From: Puniceicoccales bacterium
GTDB lineage: Bacteria; Verrucomicrobiota; Verrucomicrobiia; Opitutales; JAIRKQ01
Direction: 5' to 3'
Length of the DNA: 35,206 nucleotides
Assembly: GCA_031269795.1 (NCBI GenBank)
Contig: JAISYR010000023.1
Coordinates: forward strand, 1 to 35,206
Shown one piece after another: positions 1-8,480 of this stretch. Numbering within the stretch: the stretch's first letter is position 1; each line of letters begins with the position of its first letter. Both the position numbers and the translations under genes were made by a program. Under the pieces are notes generated by a model that was not told where the DNA came from, did no database searches, and worked only from the letters and a program-made list of their open reading frames with translations.

Positions 1-23
1 TCATCAAAACTTCCATCTTTGGA

Positions 24-212
24 CTATGGACGAGCTAGCCCATCGAGGTCTTCCTTGGTATAAAGCACTTTCCCGCCCAGTTTGTAGGAAGGGATGTGGT
101 TGTGGTTATCCCTCAACATTGCCGGTGTTACACGTAGGTATTCCGCCGCTTCTTCTCGGGTGAGGTAGCTATAAGTTCCTCCCGATGAAGGTACGTTTCC
201 ATTTACGCTCAT
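24..212 (-). CDS. Excisionase-like helix-turn-helix protein
   Basis: A 62-residue protein. Residues about 16-60 fit the short winged-helix DNA-binding fold of the excisionase / MerR-like HTH_17 family: LTREEAAEYLRVTPAMLR, then a variable loop, then SYKLGGKVLYTKEDLDGL. The pattern of REEAAEYL followed by a basic wing and a closing ED-L helix is typical. Proteins of this kind bind DNA at attachment sites or promoters of mobile elements. Its ATG lies inside the end of the upstream gene (ATGA overlap at 209-212), so the two are probably translationally coupled. No integrase or other element gene is visible in the window. It could equally be a small transcription regulator. Confidence 0.7.
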   Translation of the reverse strand: MSVNGNVPSSGGTYSYLTREEAAEYLRVTPAMLRDNHNHIPSYKLGGKVLYTKEDLDGLARP

Positions 213-424
213 AGAACGCCCTCCCGAGGTTTATTCTTTTTTAATTCCTTCGTAGCAGTTTGCACACGAGACTCAAGAAACTCCAATAGATCTGCCTCGC
301 GAAATTTTCGAGCTCCTCCCAACTTGATGGATTTTAGTCCGGGATACTTCTTGGTCGATATCCAACCTTGCAGAGTTCGAGGATTTATCCCAAGAAATTC
401 TGCTGCTTCCCTGACATCTAACAA
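209..424 (-). CDS. Excisionase-like helix-turn-helix protein
   Basis: A 71-residue protein of the same HTH_17/excisionase type as its downstream neighbour. LDVREAAEFLGINPRTLQGW forms the helix-turn-helix, a KLGGARKFREADLLEFL wing and helix follow, and the C-terminal tail is lysine-rich. The start is a TTG at 422-424. No in-frame ATG lies nearby upstream, and the domain begins immediately after this codon, so the start fits, although no clear Shine-Dalgarno sequence is seen. It overlaps the next gene by four bases. Two different excisionase-type proteins in tandem suggest a heteromeric DNA-binding pair or a relic of an integrated element next to tRNA-Glu. Confidence 0.7.
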   Translation of the reverse strand: MLDVREAAEFLGINPRTLQGWISTKKYPGLKSIKLGGARKFREADLLEFLESRVQTATKELKKNKPREGVL

Positions 425-726
425 ATTTTTGTTATAATCTCTCGCTGTTCGCCGCGCATTAGTACACTACTTGTAACCATAAGTGGGTGCCAGTGTGTAA
501 AACTTTGTAAATATTCAAGAATTTTTAAAAGATATTTAAAATATTTTAATATTTCTTCGGTTTTTCTGGTTTTTTGAAAACCTTTTTAACTTTCCTAAAT
601 CTTTCTTTTGGAATCCTTTTTGGAAAACAGTTTTTTGGCAATAATTTGGCAATGGATTTTCTCTGATACCTCATTTTGCATTTCTTTCATCCCCCGCAAG
701 GCCTGAATTTGTGCGGATTTTGCCCT
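425..726. other. AT-rich intergenic region
   Basis: About 300 bases between the excisionase-like genes and the 3' end of tRNA-Glu. It is strongly AT-rich with many T runs. One short hairpin followed by T residues is visible at 568-587 (GGTTTT, loop TTG, AAAACC, then TTTTT), but no plus-strand gene ends just before it, so its role as a terminator is doubtful. No convincing ORF or RNA gene is seen. If the excisionase-like genes belong to an integrated element, the element boundary should fall here or at the tRNA 3' end. Confidence 0.4.
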
Positions 727-801
727 TGGCACCCCCACGGGGAATCGAACCCCGGTTTCTGGAATGAGAATCCAACGTCCTAGCCGCTAGACGATGAGGG
801 C
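727..801 (-). tRNA. tRNA-Glu (anticodon CTC)
   Basis: Read on the minus strand, the sequence folds as a complete tRNA. The acceptor arm GCCCTCA pairs with TGGGGGT (two G-U pairs). A D arm with TCGTCTAGCGG follows, then an anticodon stem TTGGA/TCCAG with the seven-base loop TTCTCAT (anticodon CTC). The T arm contains GGTTCGATTCC, the discriminator base is G, and CCA is encoded at 727-729. CTC reads the glutamate codon GAG. The 3' end faces the excisionase-like genes, the orientation in which tRNA genes commonly serve as integration sites. Confidence 0.95.
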
Positions 802-1008
802 TACTACAAAACCATGTGATTTTAGCAAATTTTGATAGGCATTTTTGTCAATATCAATGTGGGACAAGTTTACGTTCGGCAAGTCTTTTCCTCATACATT
901 CGCCCCTCCACGGAATTTGGAGGAAATTTTATGGAAGCTCCCATGGCAAAATTATGTTAAAAGAACAATCGGGTACCGACCTAACGCTATTGTTTTTACA
1001 TGTTGTAA

Positions 1009-1036
1009 TTGACTTTTTTAAAGTTCAATGTAAATA
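1009..1036 (+). promoter_or_regulatory. Weak possible promoter before Ppx/GppA gene
   Basis: TTGACT at 1009-1014 matches a sigma-70 -35 box in five of six positions. TAAATA at 1031-1036, after a 16-base spacer, is a poor -10 box. The placement suits transcription toward the gene starting at 1072. It also explains why the TTG at 1009 is more likely promoter than start codon. Confidence 0.25.
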
Positions 1037-1071
1037 ACAAATACAAGTCGAGAAATGCTAGAAAATCCTTG

Positions 1072-1929
1072 ATGCATGATAACATAACAGTCGTTGACAT
1101 TGGTAGTGGTTCCATGAAAGCTTCTGTGTTTACCTGTACCCAAGATTCGGTGGCACCCTTGGGAGGAATTTCCCGTGGATTTAGGCTGTGTTCGCGAATG
1201 GGAGCAAATATTTCCGATAATAAGATCAAGGTCACTACGGGATTTTTCGAAGAGGTTTTAGCTCTTGCACGGGAACATAATTCAACTAAAATAATTGCCG
1301 TTGCCACTCAGGCTGCTAGGAAGGCAGCAAATTTCTCCAGGTTGCAGAAGAAAATTTTAAAAAAAACAGGGATTACCCTGCACATTATTAGCGGAGCAGA
1401 AGAAGCTACATTGACAGCAAAAAGTGCACGACATCTTACGGAATTAGAAAAATTTCTTTCCTTCGACATTGGGTGTGGTAGCGTGGAAATAGCAAAATTC
1501 GACAGGGTTTTACAAAATACTTGGAGTCTACCGATCAGTACACTCGACTTGGCTAAAGTACATGACATCGAAACGGCTCAGGCAATCATAAAAAATGTAC
1601 TAGACACGTTGCCCATGCACACCAGAAACATGTTGGAGTACGAACTGATTGGTAGTGGGGGAACCCTAAAAGCCGCACGTTTGCTGATTAACGGGAAAAC
1701 ACGAAACTTTATCACCTACGATGAAATACAAAATTTGTTTAATACACTGAAGGACAAAACAAAAGCAGAACGCATCGCCCATGGTGTCCCAAAAACTCGT
1801 GCGGATATTTTTCCGTTTGGATTGCTAATAATCTTACAAATTATGCAACACGTGGGAAAGGATAAAGTATTTTTGACATCCGGGAGCTTGCGTACTAGTT
1901 TGGCCCTTGAGTATTTTAAAATGATATAA
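1072..1929 (+). CDS. Ppx/GppA-family exopolyphosphatase-like protein
   Basis: A 285-residue protein of the actin-fold Ppx/GppA phosphatase family, which hydrolyses inorganic polyphosphate or pppGpp. The phosphate-binding motifs are visible in order: VVDIGSGSMKASVF near the N-terminus, AVATQAARKAANF, then ISGAEEATLTAKSA (the E-EA segment of the family), LSFDIGCGSVEIAKF and IGSGGTLKAA. Only the core Ppx/GppA domain is present, without the C-terminal HD-like extension of long exopolyphosphatases. The frame is open up to a TTG at 1009, but the ATG at 1072 starts right before the first motif and is preferred. The stop overlaps the next start by one base (TAATG), so it is coupled to the pseudouridine synthase gene. 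Substrate choice between polyphosphate and pppGpp cannot be decided. Confidence 0.85.
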   Translation: MHDNITVVDIGSGSMKASVFTCTQDSVAPLGGISRGFRLCSRMGANISDNKIKVTTGFFEEVLALAREHNSTKIIAVATQAARKAANFSRLQKKILKKTGITLHIISGAEEATLTAKSARHLTELEKFLSFDIGCGSVEIAKFDRVLQNTWSLPISTLDLAKVHDIETAQAIIKNVLDTLPMHTRNMLEYELIGSGGTLKAARLLINGKTRNFITYDEIQNLFNTLKDKTKAERIAHGVPKTRADIFPFGLLIILQIMQHVGKDKVFLTSGSLRTSLALEYFKMI

Positions 1930-2858
1930 TGGTAGGTGATGAACAAACAATCGTAGCTCAGAACAGTGACAAAGGAAAAAGAATCGATAAATTTTTGAGT
2001 GAAATTTTTCAAGACGTTAGCCGTACGCAATTGAAAAAATCATTCGACGAAGGCTTAGTTCTCATCAAAGGGGTGTCCATGTCCGCGAAATATGTCCTAG
2101 GTGGACAAGAATCGATAACGCTGCGACTGATTCTTCCCGATGACATTACGCTTAATCCAGCCAGTATGCCTCTGGATATACTTTTCGAAGATGAGGACAT
2201 TATCATTGTCAATAAACCGGCTGGCATTGTGGTCCATGTGGGCAATGGGACATCGACCCCAACGCTGGTTGAAGGAATTTTGTCCCATTGCAAATTGAGT
2301 GGATCTGGGAATCCACTGCGGCCAGGGGTTGTTCACAGACTAGATAGGGATACAAGTGGAACGATAATTTTCACTAAGACGGACAGGGCCTATCTGCAAC
2401 TGATAAAAATGTTCGCAACACGCAAAATAAAAAAAACATATCAAACGATCGTTTGTGGAACATTTACCAAAAACTTCGGGGAAATTAGTCTGCCAATCCA
2501 AAGAAATAGGTTCGTGCGAACTAAAATGGCAGTATCGGTAAGCGGCAAAGAGGCCATTACCAGATGGCATATTCTGAAATTTTTTGGGCAGCAATTCACC
2601 CATTTGCAGGTGAATATTTTAACCGGGCGAACACACCAGATTCGGGTACACATGGCAGCTATGCGCCATCCCATACTTGGAGATACAACCTATGGGTATG
2701 ACAAAAATTTCTCAAAGTTAGTGACCCCACCTCGGGTAATGTTACACGCTTCGGAAGTGGTTTTTGATCACCCATGTACCGGGGAAACAATTTCCATAAA
2801 AGCACAATTACCCCTGGATTTTGTACAGGTCCTCCAGCTGTTATCGGAAAATTTTTAA
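1929..2858 (+). CDS. rluD: RluD-type 23S rRNA pseudouridine synthase
   Basis: A 309-residue RluA/RluD-family pseudouridine synthase that isomerises uridines in large-subunit rRNA. An S4 RNA-binding domain occupies about residues 15-75 (RIDKFLSEIF...SRTQLKKSFDEG). The catalytic domain follows with IIIVNKPAGIVVH, the signature HRLDRDTSG (catalytic Asp about residue 139) and LTGRTHQIRVHMA with GDTTYG. The S4 domain plus the HRLD motif points to RluD (or RluC) rather than the S4-less RluA, so the symbol is a best guess. The ATG at 1929 shares its first base with the stop of the preceding gene, which implies translational coupling. Confidence 0.88.
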   Translation: MVGDEQTIVAQNSDKGKRIDKFLSEIFQDVSRTQLKKSFDEGLVLIKGVSMSAKYVLGGQESITLRLILPDDITLNPASMPLDILFEDEDIIIVNKPAGIVVHVGNGTSTPTLVEGILSHCKLSGSGNPLRPGVVHRLDRDTSGTIIFTKTDRAYLQLIKMFATRKIKKTYQTIVCGTFTKNFGEISLPIQRNRFVRTKMAVSVSGKEAITRWHILKFFGQQFTHLQVNILTGRTHQIRVHMAAMRHPILGDTTYGYDKNFSKLVTPPRVMLHASEVVFDHPCTGETISIKAQLPLDFVQVLQLLSENF

Positions 2859-2974
2859 TCATTTTTTCGTCCACGCAATTGGTTGAATTTGAAATGCAAA
2901 AGATTGAAGGTTGAAAAGTTAGGAATCTTTTACTTGCATAGGTATTTTTGATTTTTAGCATTCTGGAACCTATT

Positions 2975-3916
2975 ATGAAAAATGTAAAGCTACCTTTGGT
3001 TATATTTTTATGTGCCGTTACTTTTGGGGTGAGTGGGTGCAATTCCATGATTAGGAATAACACCCCCAGTCAAATACCTCAAAATAGTTCTGAAATCTAC
3101 ACCATTACAATGTCCATTAACCCAGATGGAACATACTCCATTCCCAATAGTTACTCGGCACGTATTGTAATCGATGGAGAAACCCATAAAATGAACAAAA
3201 ACAATGATTTTGAGTACTCATACGACTACACAAGGTCGGCTGACCAGCATAGGGTAAATTATTATTACGAAATCGATTATAAAAGAAAAGTTCATGGCAA
3301 TGTCCGTGAGAAATTTAAACGTTCAAAACTCTACAGTTCAACTATTGTAAACAGATATGTTATCGGATTTGAGAGCAATCGAGGGATCCCCGGTTCAACA
3401 GTTACGCTACTTGGGCGTGGCTTCGAAAGGGGAGATTATGTAGAAATAGATGGTGTGTCATGTGAAACTACATTTGTTTCTCCAAATTCTTTGTCTTTCG
3501 TTGTGCCCATATTGGCCAACGGTAACAAACACCATGCAAAGTTAGTCAGTGATAATGGAGATATTGGGCTTGGAATTTTTCACATCGATCGGGTATCTTT
3601 TCTTACTAACCTGTCCAGTATCAACCTAGAATCTGGGGAAAAGCAAGTACTTGTGATTACGATAAATTTTGATGCTCCCCAGGAAGGTATTGTAATAGAT
3701 GCAACGACCAACATTCCAGACAGTATTATCATGAGAGACATTTTCATACCCGTCGGAGCACGGTCGACCAGTGTGGTAATTCAGGGAGGAGTTGCGGGAT
3801 CAGGAATGTTATATCTGACGGCGGCAGGATTTGAGGAACTTAAGATCCCCGCTGAAATAATTTCATCGAATGAAGAAACGAATGTGGTCACCGATGATGC
3901 TATTAGCGATGATTAA
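2975..3916 (+). CDS. IPT/TIG-domain lipoprotein
   Basis: A 313-residue predicted lipoprotein. From the ATG at 2975 a short basic N-terminus, a hydrophobic stretch (LPLVIFLCAVTFGVSG) and a lipobox VSGC with Cys 22 give a type II signal peptide; the further nine codons upstream would spoil it. Residues about 129-204 resemble an IPT/TIG immunoglobulin-like domain (IPGSTVTLLGRGF, then a Y-E-I-DGV strand and SLSFVVP). The C-terminal part looks like another beta-rich domain (INLESGEKQVLVITINFD). It is therefore probably an envelope- or surface-anchored adhesive or structural protein. It is followed closely by glgB (16-base gap) on the same strand, with no evident functional link. No precise function is recognisable. 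Confidence 0.75.
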   Translation: MKNVKLPLVIFLCAVTFGVSGCNSMIRNNTPSQIPQNSSEIYTITMSINPDGTYSIPNSYSARIVIDGETHKMNKNNDFEYSYDYTRSADQHRVNYYYEIDYKRKVHGNVREKFKRSKLYSSTIVNRYVIGFESNRGIPGSTVTLLGRGFERGDYVEIDGVSCETTFVSPNSLSFVVPILANGNKHHAKLVSDNGDIGLGIFHIDRVSFLTNLSSINLESGEKQVLVITINFDAPQEGIVIDATTNIPDSIIMRDIFIPVGARSTSVVIQGGVAGSGMLYLTAAGFEELKIPAEIISSNEETNVVTDDAISDD

Positions 3917-3932
3917 TTCTTAAATTTTTGAG

Positions 3933-6170
3933 ATGATAATATCCCCCGAAGAATTGGATAAATTTCTATGTGCTAAACATGCTCTTCCCCATGATAGGTT
4001 AGGCATGCATCCGGTGATAAGAAATGGCGCCGCCGTTGGTATTGTAGTGCGTACGTACTTACAAAACACGGAGAGATGTGCCGTTGTTGACGTTGCCACC
4101 AACGAAAAATTCGATATGTCGAGGCTTAGCGATAGCGGATTTTTTGAGGTTTTCATCAAAAATCGTAGGGAAGTTTTTGACTATCAAATTGCCATTGAAA
4201 CCTACGAAGAGGATATAATTTTAAAACATGATCCGTATTCGTTCCTTCCGACCATAAGCTCCTTCGACTGCCATTTATTTGGCCAGGGAAAACATCGTCG
4301 AATTTTCGACCGGCTGGGAGCATGCGTCCGTGAAATGAATGGAATTTGGGGCACAGCCTTTGCCGTTTGGGCTCCCAGTGCCAAACGCGTATCGGTGGTT
4401 GGTGACTTTAACAATTGGGATGGCCGCTATTATCCGATGCGAATGTTGGGTGCATCTGGAATTTGGGAACTCTTTGTCCCCGGCGTTGGGAATTTTTCAA
4501 AATACAAGTACGAATTAATTAACGCCCGCGATGAATTGGTATTGAAAAGCGATCCCTATGGCAGTTATTTTGAGGGGCCACCTAACAACGCTGCCATCGT
4601 TTTTGATTCCTCAAATTTTGTGTGGAATGACCAGATGTGGATGGAAAAGCGTGCTGAAACCAAGTGGCATAGCAGTTGCATGGCGATTTACGAAGTACAT
4701 TTGGATTCGTGGATGCGTGTTCCAGAAGACGAAGATCGGCCACTGACATATGTCGAATTGGCAGAAAAGCTGACAAACTACGTCAAAAAAATGGGATTTA
4801 CCCACATAGAATTTATGCCGGTAACGGAATATCCATTTCTCAAATCATGGGGATATCAAGTCACGGGATATTTTGCCCCCACGCACCGCTACGGAACTCC
4901 CCTCGATTTTAAGCAGCTGGTTGATCATTTACACGCCAATAACATTGGAGTAATCATCGATTGGGTCCCTGCACATTTTCCAAAGGATGCGTTTGCTCTG
5001 GCTGAATTTGATGGAACACGGCTCTATGAGCATGAGGACGAACGTCGAAGGTATCACGAAGACTGGGGTACTTTGGTATTTAACTACGGGCGCCACGAGG
5101 TTCGAAATTTTCTAATTGGAAGCGTGCTAAATTGGTTCGAAAAATTTCATGTGGATGGCATCCGCGTAGATGCTGTGGCATCCATGCTATACCTTGATTA
5201 TTCCCGTAAAAGTGGCAATTGGTTGCCCAATTGCTATGGAGGAAAGGAAAATATCGAAGCCCTAGAATTTTTGCGTGAGATGAACGATGTAGTCCACGAA
5301 ACGTTTCCAGGAACTATCACCATAGCCGAAGAGTCCACTTCTTTCAGCGGCGTCACAAGAAAGACGAAATATTATGGTCTTGGGTTTGATTTTAAGTGGA
5401 ACATGGGATGGATGCACGACACTTTGGACTATTTTTCTCAGGATCCAATCTACCGCAAATACAGTCATAACCAGCTAACGTTTGCCATGCTGTACCAATA
5501 TTCAGAAAATTTTATCAGTTCCATTTCCCATGATGAAGTTGTCTATGGCAAACGCTCAATGTTATACAAAATGCCGGGTGCGACTATTGCAGAAAAAGCA
5601 CGGCATCTAATGGCGCTGTATGCGTATATGTGGCTGTGGCCTGGGAAGAAAACACTATTCATGGGGTGTGAATTTGGGCAAAGCAATGAATGGCAATATG
5701 ACAAAAGCTTGGACTGGCATCTATTGAAGTACCCGGACCATAGGTCGATACAACAACTAATAGCCGATTTGAACAACATCTACAAGCGATACGATTTCTT
5801 GGCCAAATACGATATGGATTCTAGGGGTTTCGAATGGATCTCCTGTGACGATTGCGACAATTCGATCATCGCATTTATTCGGAAAGACATTGCCGATAGC
5901 AAAATGATTGTCGTTTGCAATTTTACGCCCGTTGAGCGTACTAACTACAGAATTGGTTCGCCAGAGAAGTGTTTCTGGAAGGAAATTTTTAACAGTGATT
6001 GCAAAACATATGGAGGCATGGACCGCGGAAATTTTGGGGGCAAGCCAGCCGATGATTTACCATTCCATGGAAGGCCATACTCCCTCGAATTGTATCTTCC
6101 ACCACTGGGGGTACTCTGCCTTGTTCCCCGAAGAAATACTCATCGTGGTACCAAAACACCCAAAGTTTAG
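3933..6170 (+). CDS. glgB: 1,4-alpha-glucan branching enzyme
   Basis: A 745-residue GH13 glycogen branching enzyme, which cuts alpha-1,4-glucan chains and rejoins them by alpha-1,6 links. Domain order is normal for the long GlgB type: an N-terminal carbohydrate-binding module, a second CBM48 around residues 125-230 (WAPSAKRVSVVGDFNNWDGR), a GH13 barrel, and a C-terminal beta domain. The catalytic residues are present: nucleophile Asp 413 in GIRVDAV, acid Glu 466 in ITIAEES and Asp 534 in ISHDEVVYGKRSM. GYFAPTHRYG and LFMGCEFGQ are also conserved. Length is typical. No other classical glycogen gene is adjacent, although a degenerate GH77-like gene lies at 30.6-32.1 kb. Confidence 0.97.
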   Translation: MIISPEELDKFLCAKHALPHDRLGMHPVIRNGAAVGIVVRTYLQNTERCAVVDVATNEKFDMSRLSDSGFFEVFIKNRREVFDYQIAIETYEEDIILKHDPYSFLPTISSFDCHLFGQGKHRRIFDRLGACVREMNGIWGTAFAVWAPSAKRVSVVGDFNNWDGRYYPMRMLGASGIWELFVPGVGNFSKYKYELINARDELVLKSDPYGSYFEGPPNNAAIVFDSSNFVWNDQMWMEKRAETKWHSSCMAIYEVHLDSWMRVPEDEDRPLTYVELAEKLTNYVKKMGFTHIEFMPVTEYPFLKSWGYQVTGYFAPTHRYGTPLDFKQLVDHLHANNIGVIIDWVPAHFPKDAFALAEFDGTRLYEHEDERRRYHEDWGTLVFNYGRHEVRNFLIGSVLNWFEKFHVDGIRVDAVASMLYLDYSRKSGNWLPNCYGGKENIEALEFLREMNDVVHETFPGTITIAEESTSFSGVTRKTKYYGLGFDFKWNMGWMHDTLDYFSQDPIYRKYSHNQLTFAMLYQYSENFISSISHDEVVYGKRSMLYKMPGATIAEKARHLMALYAYMWLWPGKKTLFMGCEFGQSNEWQYDKSLDWHLLKYPDHRSIQQLIADLNNIYKRYDFLAKYDMDSRGFEWISCDDCDNSIIAFIRKDIADSKMIVVCNFTPVERTNYRIGSPEKCFWKEIFNSDCKTYGGMDRGNFGGKPADDLPFHGRPYSLELYLPPLGVLCLVPRRNTHRGTKTPKV

Positions 6171-6256
6171 TCTTTGGCCAGCATCATTCCTTTCTTCCCT
6201 TTTGGAGAGTGGTTTTTTCTTCATTGGGGTGGAAGAAGAAATTACGGTGTTTTAGG

Positions 6257-7531
6257 TTATCCTTTTTCCATTGCATGTTTTTGAATAGCCGTGACTATGT
6301 TGCTGGCTCCTTCGAGATTTATCATATCGATGTTGCTTGCACACATTCCTGCAAAAGTCGTGAGAAATGAATAGTCTTCCATTACCTCACCGGAGTCATT
6401 CGTACTCATCGATACTAGTGTATCGACGGCTCTCTTGGCAGTCCTTTGAGCAGCCTCTGCTATGGCTTTCTTTTTATCGGATTCATTTGTCACTCCAGCC
6501 GCGCTTAGTCCTGCAACAGCTCCTCGCACATTCGACAGCTTAGGTTCTTCACCGTATAAATGCAATAAAATTGCCTTCGACAATGCTTCTTGTTCTGCGA
6601 GGGAAAGCTTTTCATATATTTTCTGCACTACACTTCCGATACCACGGGATTGCAATAGTTTACTAACAAATATCTCCGCTGCTTTGGGAGATTGTAGAGC
6701 CTGCTTTAGTTCTTGAATCTTGTCATCGTTCGTAAATGTTTCACCCAACTTGTTGGCTTGTTCAATGGTCTGCTTTGTGTGTTCCAATTTACTTTGGTAG
6801 GTTCTAGATAAGGTTTCGGATGCCGCCTTTGCCCGCTCAACTTCTTCTTTTTTTGTCGGAATTTGTCCTGCCAATCTTCCTTTGGCTTGACCGAGCGTGG
6901 TCAATTTTCCTTCTATTGTTTCCAATTCCTCTGTTTCCTGGGTAATTTTCGCCGCCAATGCCGTTAATTGGCTCTTTTTCTCCGTAAGCAATCTGCTCTT
7001 CTCGGACAATTTCGATCGTAAACCCTCTGTCCTTTTTTCCCGATCACGGGGAAGGGTTTTCTTTTGTTCAGAAACTTTTCCCATCTGCGCATTGAGCGAT
7101 TTCAACTTTTGTTTCAGCACAGATTTCTCCTCAGAATTTCCTTTTACTAATTCTGCTGCTTTTGTATATTTTTCTACTTCGGGATTGAGGGTCTCTATAT
7201 CCTTCTCAAGAGAGGATATTTGTCCTGTTAGCCCTTCAAGATCTTTTTTAAATGTCTCACTCCGAGTCTGGGCATCTTGATATAATTTTTTACATTCCTC
7301 GATAAGACCTCTATCATTCTTCGTTTTGGGGTTTCCATTTATTTGTTCAAGAACAGCTTTGAAGTCTTCCTTTCCCTTTTCCGCCTCATTAAACCTCTCA
7401 GTTATATTATCCCGATCGGATGTTTTGCGTGCAAGCTCTTCCTTTTGCCGGTCTAGTTCTGTCTTAAGCTGATTTGCCATTTGCTCTAACGTATCTTTGA
7501 TATCGATACTTTCTTTGAAATCGTCCCCCAT
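6257..7531 (-). CDS. Coiled-coil protein, probable 3' part of a split gene
   Basis: A 424-residue protein, function not recognised. Residues 1 to about 265 are almost continuous charged heptad-like coiled coil (many K, E, Q and L). The last 150 residues form a compact helical domain with several alanine-rich helices. No signal peptide or membrane segment is seen. No Shine-Dalgarno sequence precedes the ATG at 7531. The same frame stays open for 28 more codons, up to a TGA at 7616-7618, and those codons also read as coiled coil (KTEKEIQDVKKQQTDLER). Adding one A to the AAA run at 7611-7613 joins this frame to the upstream ORF as a single protein of about 676 residues. This is most likely the 3' half of one gene broken by a frameshift, or a sequencing error. 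A secreted effector is possible but unproven. Confidence 0.6.
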   Translation of the reverse strand: MGDDFKESIDIKDTLEQMANQLKTELDRQKEELARKTSDRDNITERFNEAEKGKEDFKAVLEQINGNPKTKNDRGLIEECKKLYQDAQTRSETFKKDLEGLTGQISSLEKDIETLNPEVEKYTKAAELVKGNSEEKSVLKQKLKSLNAQMGKVSEQKKTLPRDREKRTEGLRSKLSEKSRLLTEKKSQLTALAAKITQETEELETIEGKLTTLGQAKGRLAGQIPTKKEEVERAKAASETLSRTYQSKLEHTKQTIEQANKLGETFTNDDKIQELKQALQSPKAAEIFVSKLLQSRGIGSVVQKIYEKLSLAEQEALSKAILLHLYGEEPKLSNVRGAVAGLSAAGVTNESDKKKAIAEAAQRTAKRAVDTLVSMSTNDSGEVMEDYSFLTTFAGMCASNIDMINLEGASNIVTAIQKHAMEKG

Positions 7532-7584
7532 AGTCGCATAAAAGTCTGAACGAAATCCCCGCTCTAGGTCTGTCTGCTGTTTTT

Positions 7585-8286
7585 TTACATCTTGTATTTC
7601 CTTTTCAGTCTTTGTTCATCAGTTACTCTTTTTCTCCCCTCAAGTTGTTCTAGCTCAGCGGTCAGACTTGCCTCTTTTGTTCTGCTCGCTTCAAGCTTGT
7701 CTTTGTCGAGCTTAATCGATTCGATAGTCACCACACTAAACTCCGTTGACAAACCTCTGGCCAAAAATTGTTGATAGTCTTCCGTCAAACCTTCCAAGTT
7801 AAGGGCTTCCAGGAACTGTTTTACATTAGTATCGTCGGATTGGATCAGCATCGGAATGAGTCGGTCATCTTCCATTATTCCGGCCCGTATTTGCTCCTTT
7901 AGGGAAGCATTTGCTGGGTTTGTAAGCAAAGTTTTAACTTTTTCCATCTTGCCATCTTGCATGGCATCTTTCAGCTCAATCGCTGCTTTATCTTGTGCAT
8001 TCCCAAATTTTTTAATAAACCACTCACAGATCATTTGCCACGGGGATTGTTCTTGCCTAGATGTATTACCTGAATCTACCTCACTTAGGCGTTTTCTTAA
8101 CGTTGCTGTTGTAGTACTTACTGCAGAACGTATCCATAAAAGACAGCCTTGCATATTGCTTCCATGTTCAGGTTGAGCTGTTGTCAGTGTTCTTGGTGTT
8201 GAATTGATGAGATGGCTTTTAAATTCGCCGATTCTCGGCAATTCTAAGTTTTCATGTCCAGGACCCACCCTCTCTACTGCGCTCAT
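7585..8286 (-). CDS. Unknown protein, probable 5' part of a split coiled-coil gene
   Basis: A 233-residue protein, function not recognised. The N-terminal 80 residues are polar and rich in Ser, Thr, Gly and Pro, resembling flexible secretion-signal regions but with no Sec signal peptide. Residues about 90-185 are helical (AIELKDAMQDGKMEKVKTLL). The C-terminus becomes coiled coil (KEASLTAELEQLEGRKRV) just where the frame ends. The start is strong: GGGAGGAT lies six bases before the ATG at 8286. The stop falls inside the open upstream extension of the 6257-7531 frame, and the two overlap by about 30 bases. A single missing A at 7611-7613 would fuse them. It is better read as the N-terminal half of one long protein than as a separate gene. 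Confidence 0.6.
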   Translation of the reverse strand: MSAVERVGPGHENLELPRIGEFKSHLINSTPRTLTTAQPEHGSNMQGCLLWIRSAVSTTTATLRKRLSEVDSGNTSRQEQSPWQMICEWFIKKFGNAQDKAAIELKDAMQDGKMEKVKTLLTNPANASLKEQIRAGIMEDDRLIPMLIQSDDTNVKQFLEALNLEGLTEDYQQFLARGLSTEFSVVTIESIKLDKDKLEASRTKEASLTAELEQLEGRKRVTDEQRLKRKYKM

Positions 8287-8334
8287 TAATATCCTCCCAG
8301 GCTAAGAATTGTAGCGTCACCTACAGATTTGGCA

Positions 8335-8381
8335 AGAATAATCTTCGGTTAAAAGTGTCAAAAACTGACAATAATTGTCAG
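8335..8381 (-). promoter_or_regulatory. Operator-like palindrome with promoter-like boxes
   Basis: A perfect 17-base inverted repeat lies at 8365-8381 (CTGACAAT, A, ATTGTCAG). A further TGTCA at 8356-8360 forms a second inverted pair with the TGACA at 8366-8370, giving three regularly spaced TGTCA/TGACA half-sites. On the minus strand the outermost half-site is also a perfect TTGACA -35 box (8356-8361), followed after 15 bases by TATTCT (8335-8340). The site lies about 50-95 bases before the ribosome site of the 8286 gene. It is therefore likely a regulator-binding site at that gene's promoter; the regulator is unknown. Confidence 0.45.
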
Positions 8382-8480
8382 CTTTAGTTCTTTATTTGTA
8401 TTCAAAATAATATCCTTAAGATGAGACTGGAAGCGTAATTTGGTTAAAAATTGAGTGGTGTCAATTAATCTAAAACCACA

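Noticed and set aside
1009-1071. TTG start of the Ppx/GppA-family gene at 1009
   Set aside because: The TTG is part of a promoter-like TTGACT, the added residues are not family-like, and the ATG at 1072 sits directly before the first motif.
7585-7620. Programmed -1 ribosomal frameshift joining the two coiled-coil frames
   Set aside because: No X-XXY-YYZ slippery heptamer is in the right phase before the stop, and no strong stimulatory structure is evident. A simple one-base deletion explains it better.
8365-8381. LexA/SOS box at the palindrome
   Set aside because: The half-sites (CTGACAAT) do not match the CTGT-N8-ACAG or GAAC-type LexA consensus.
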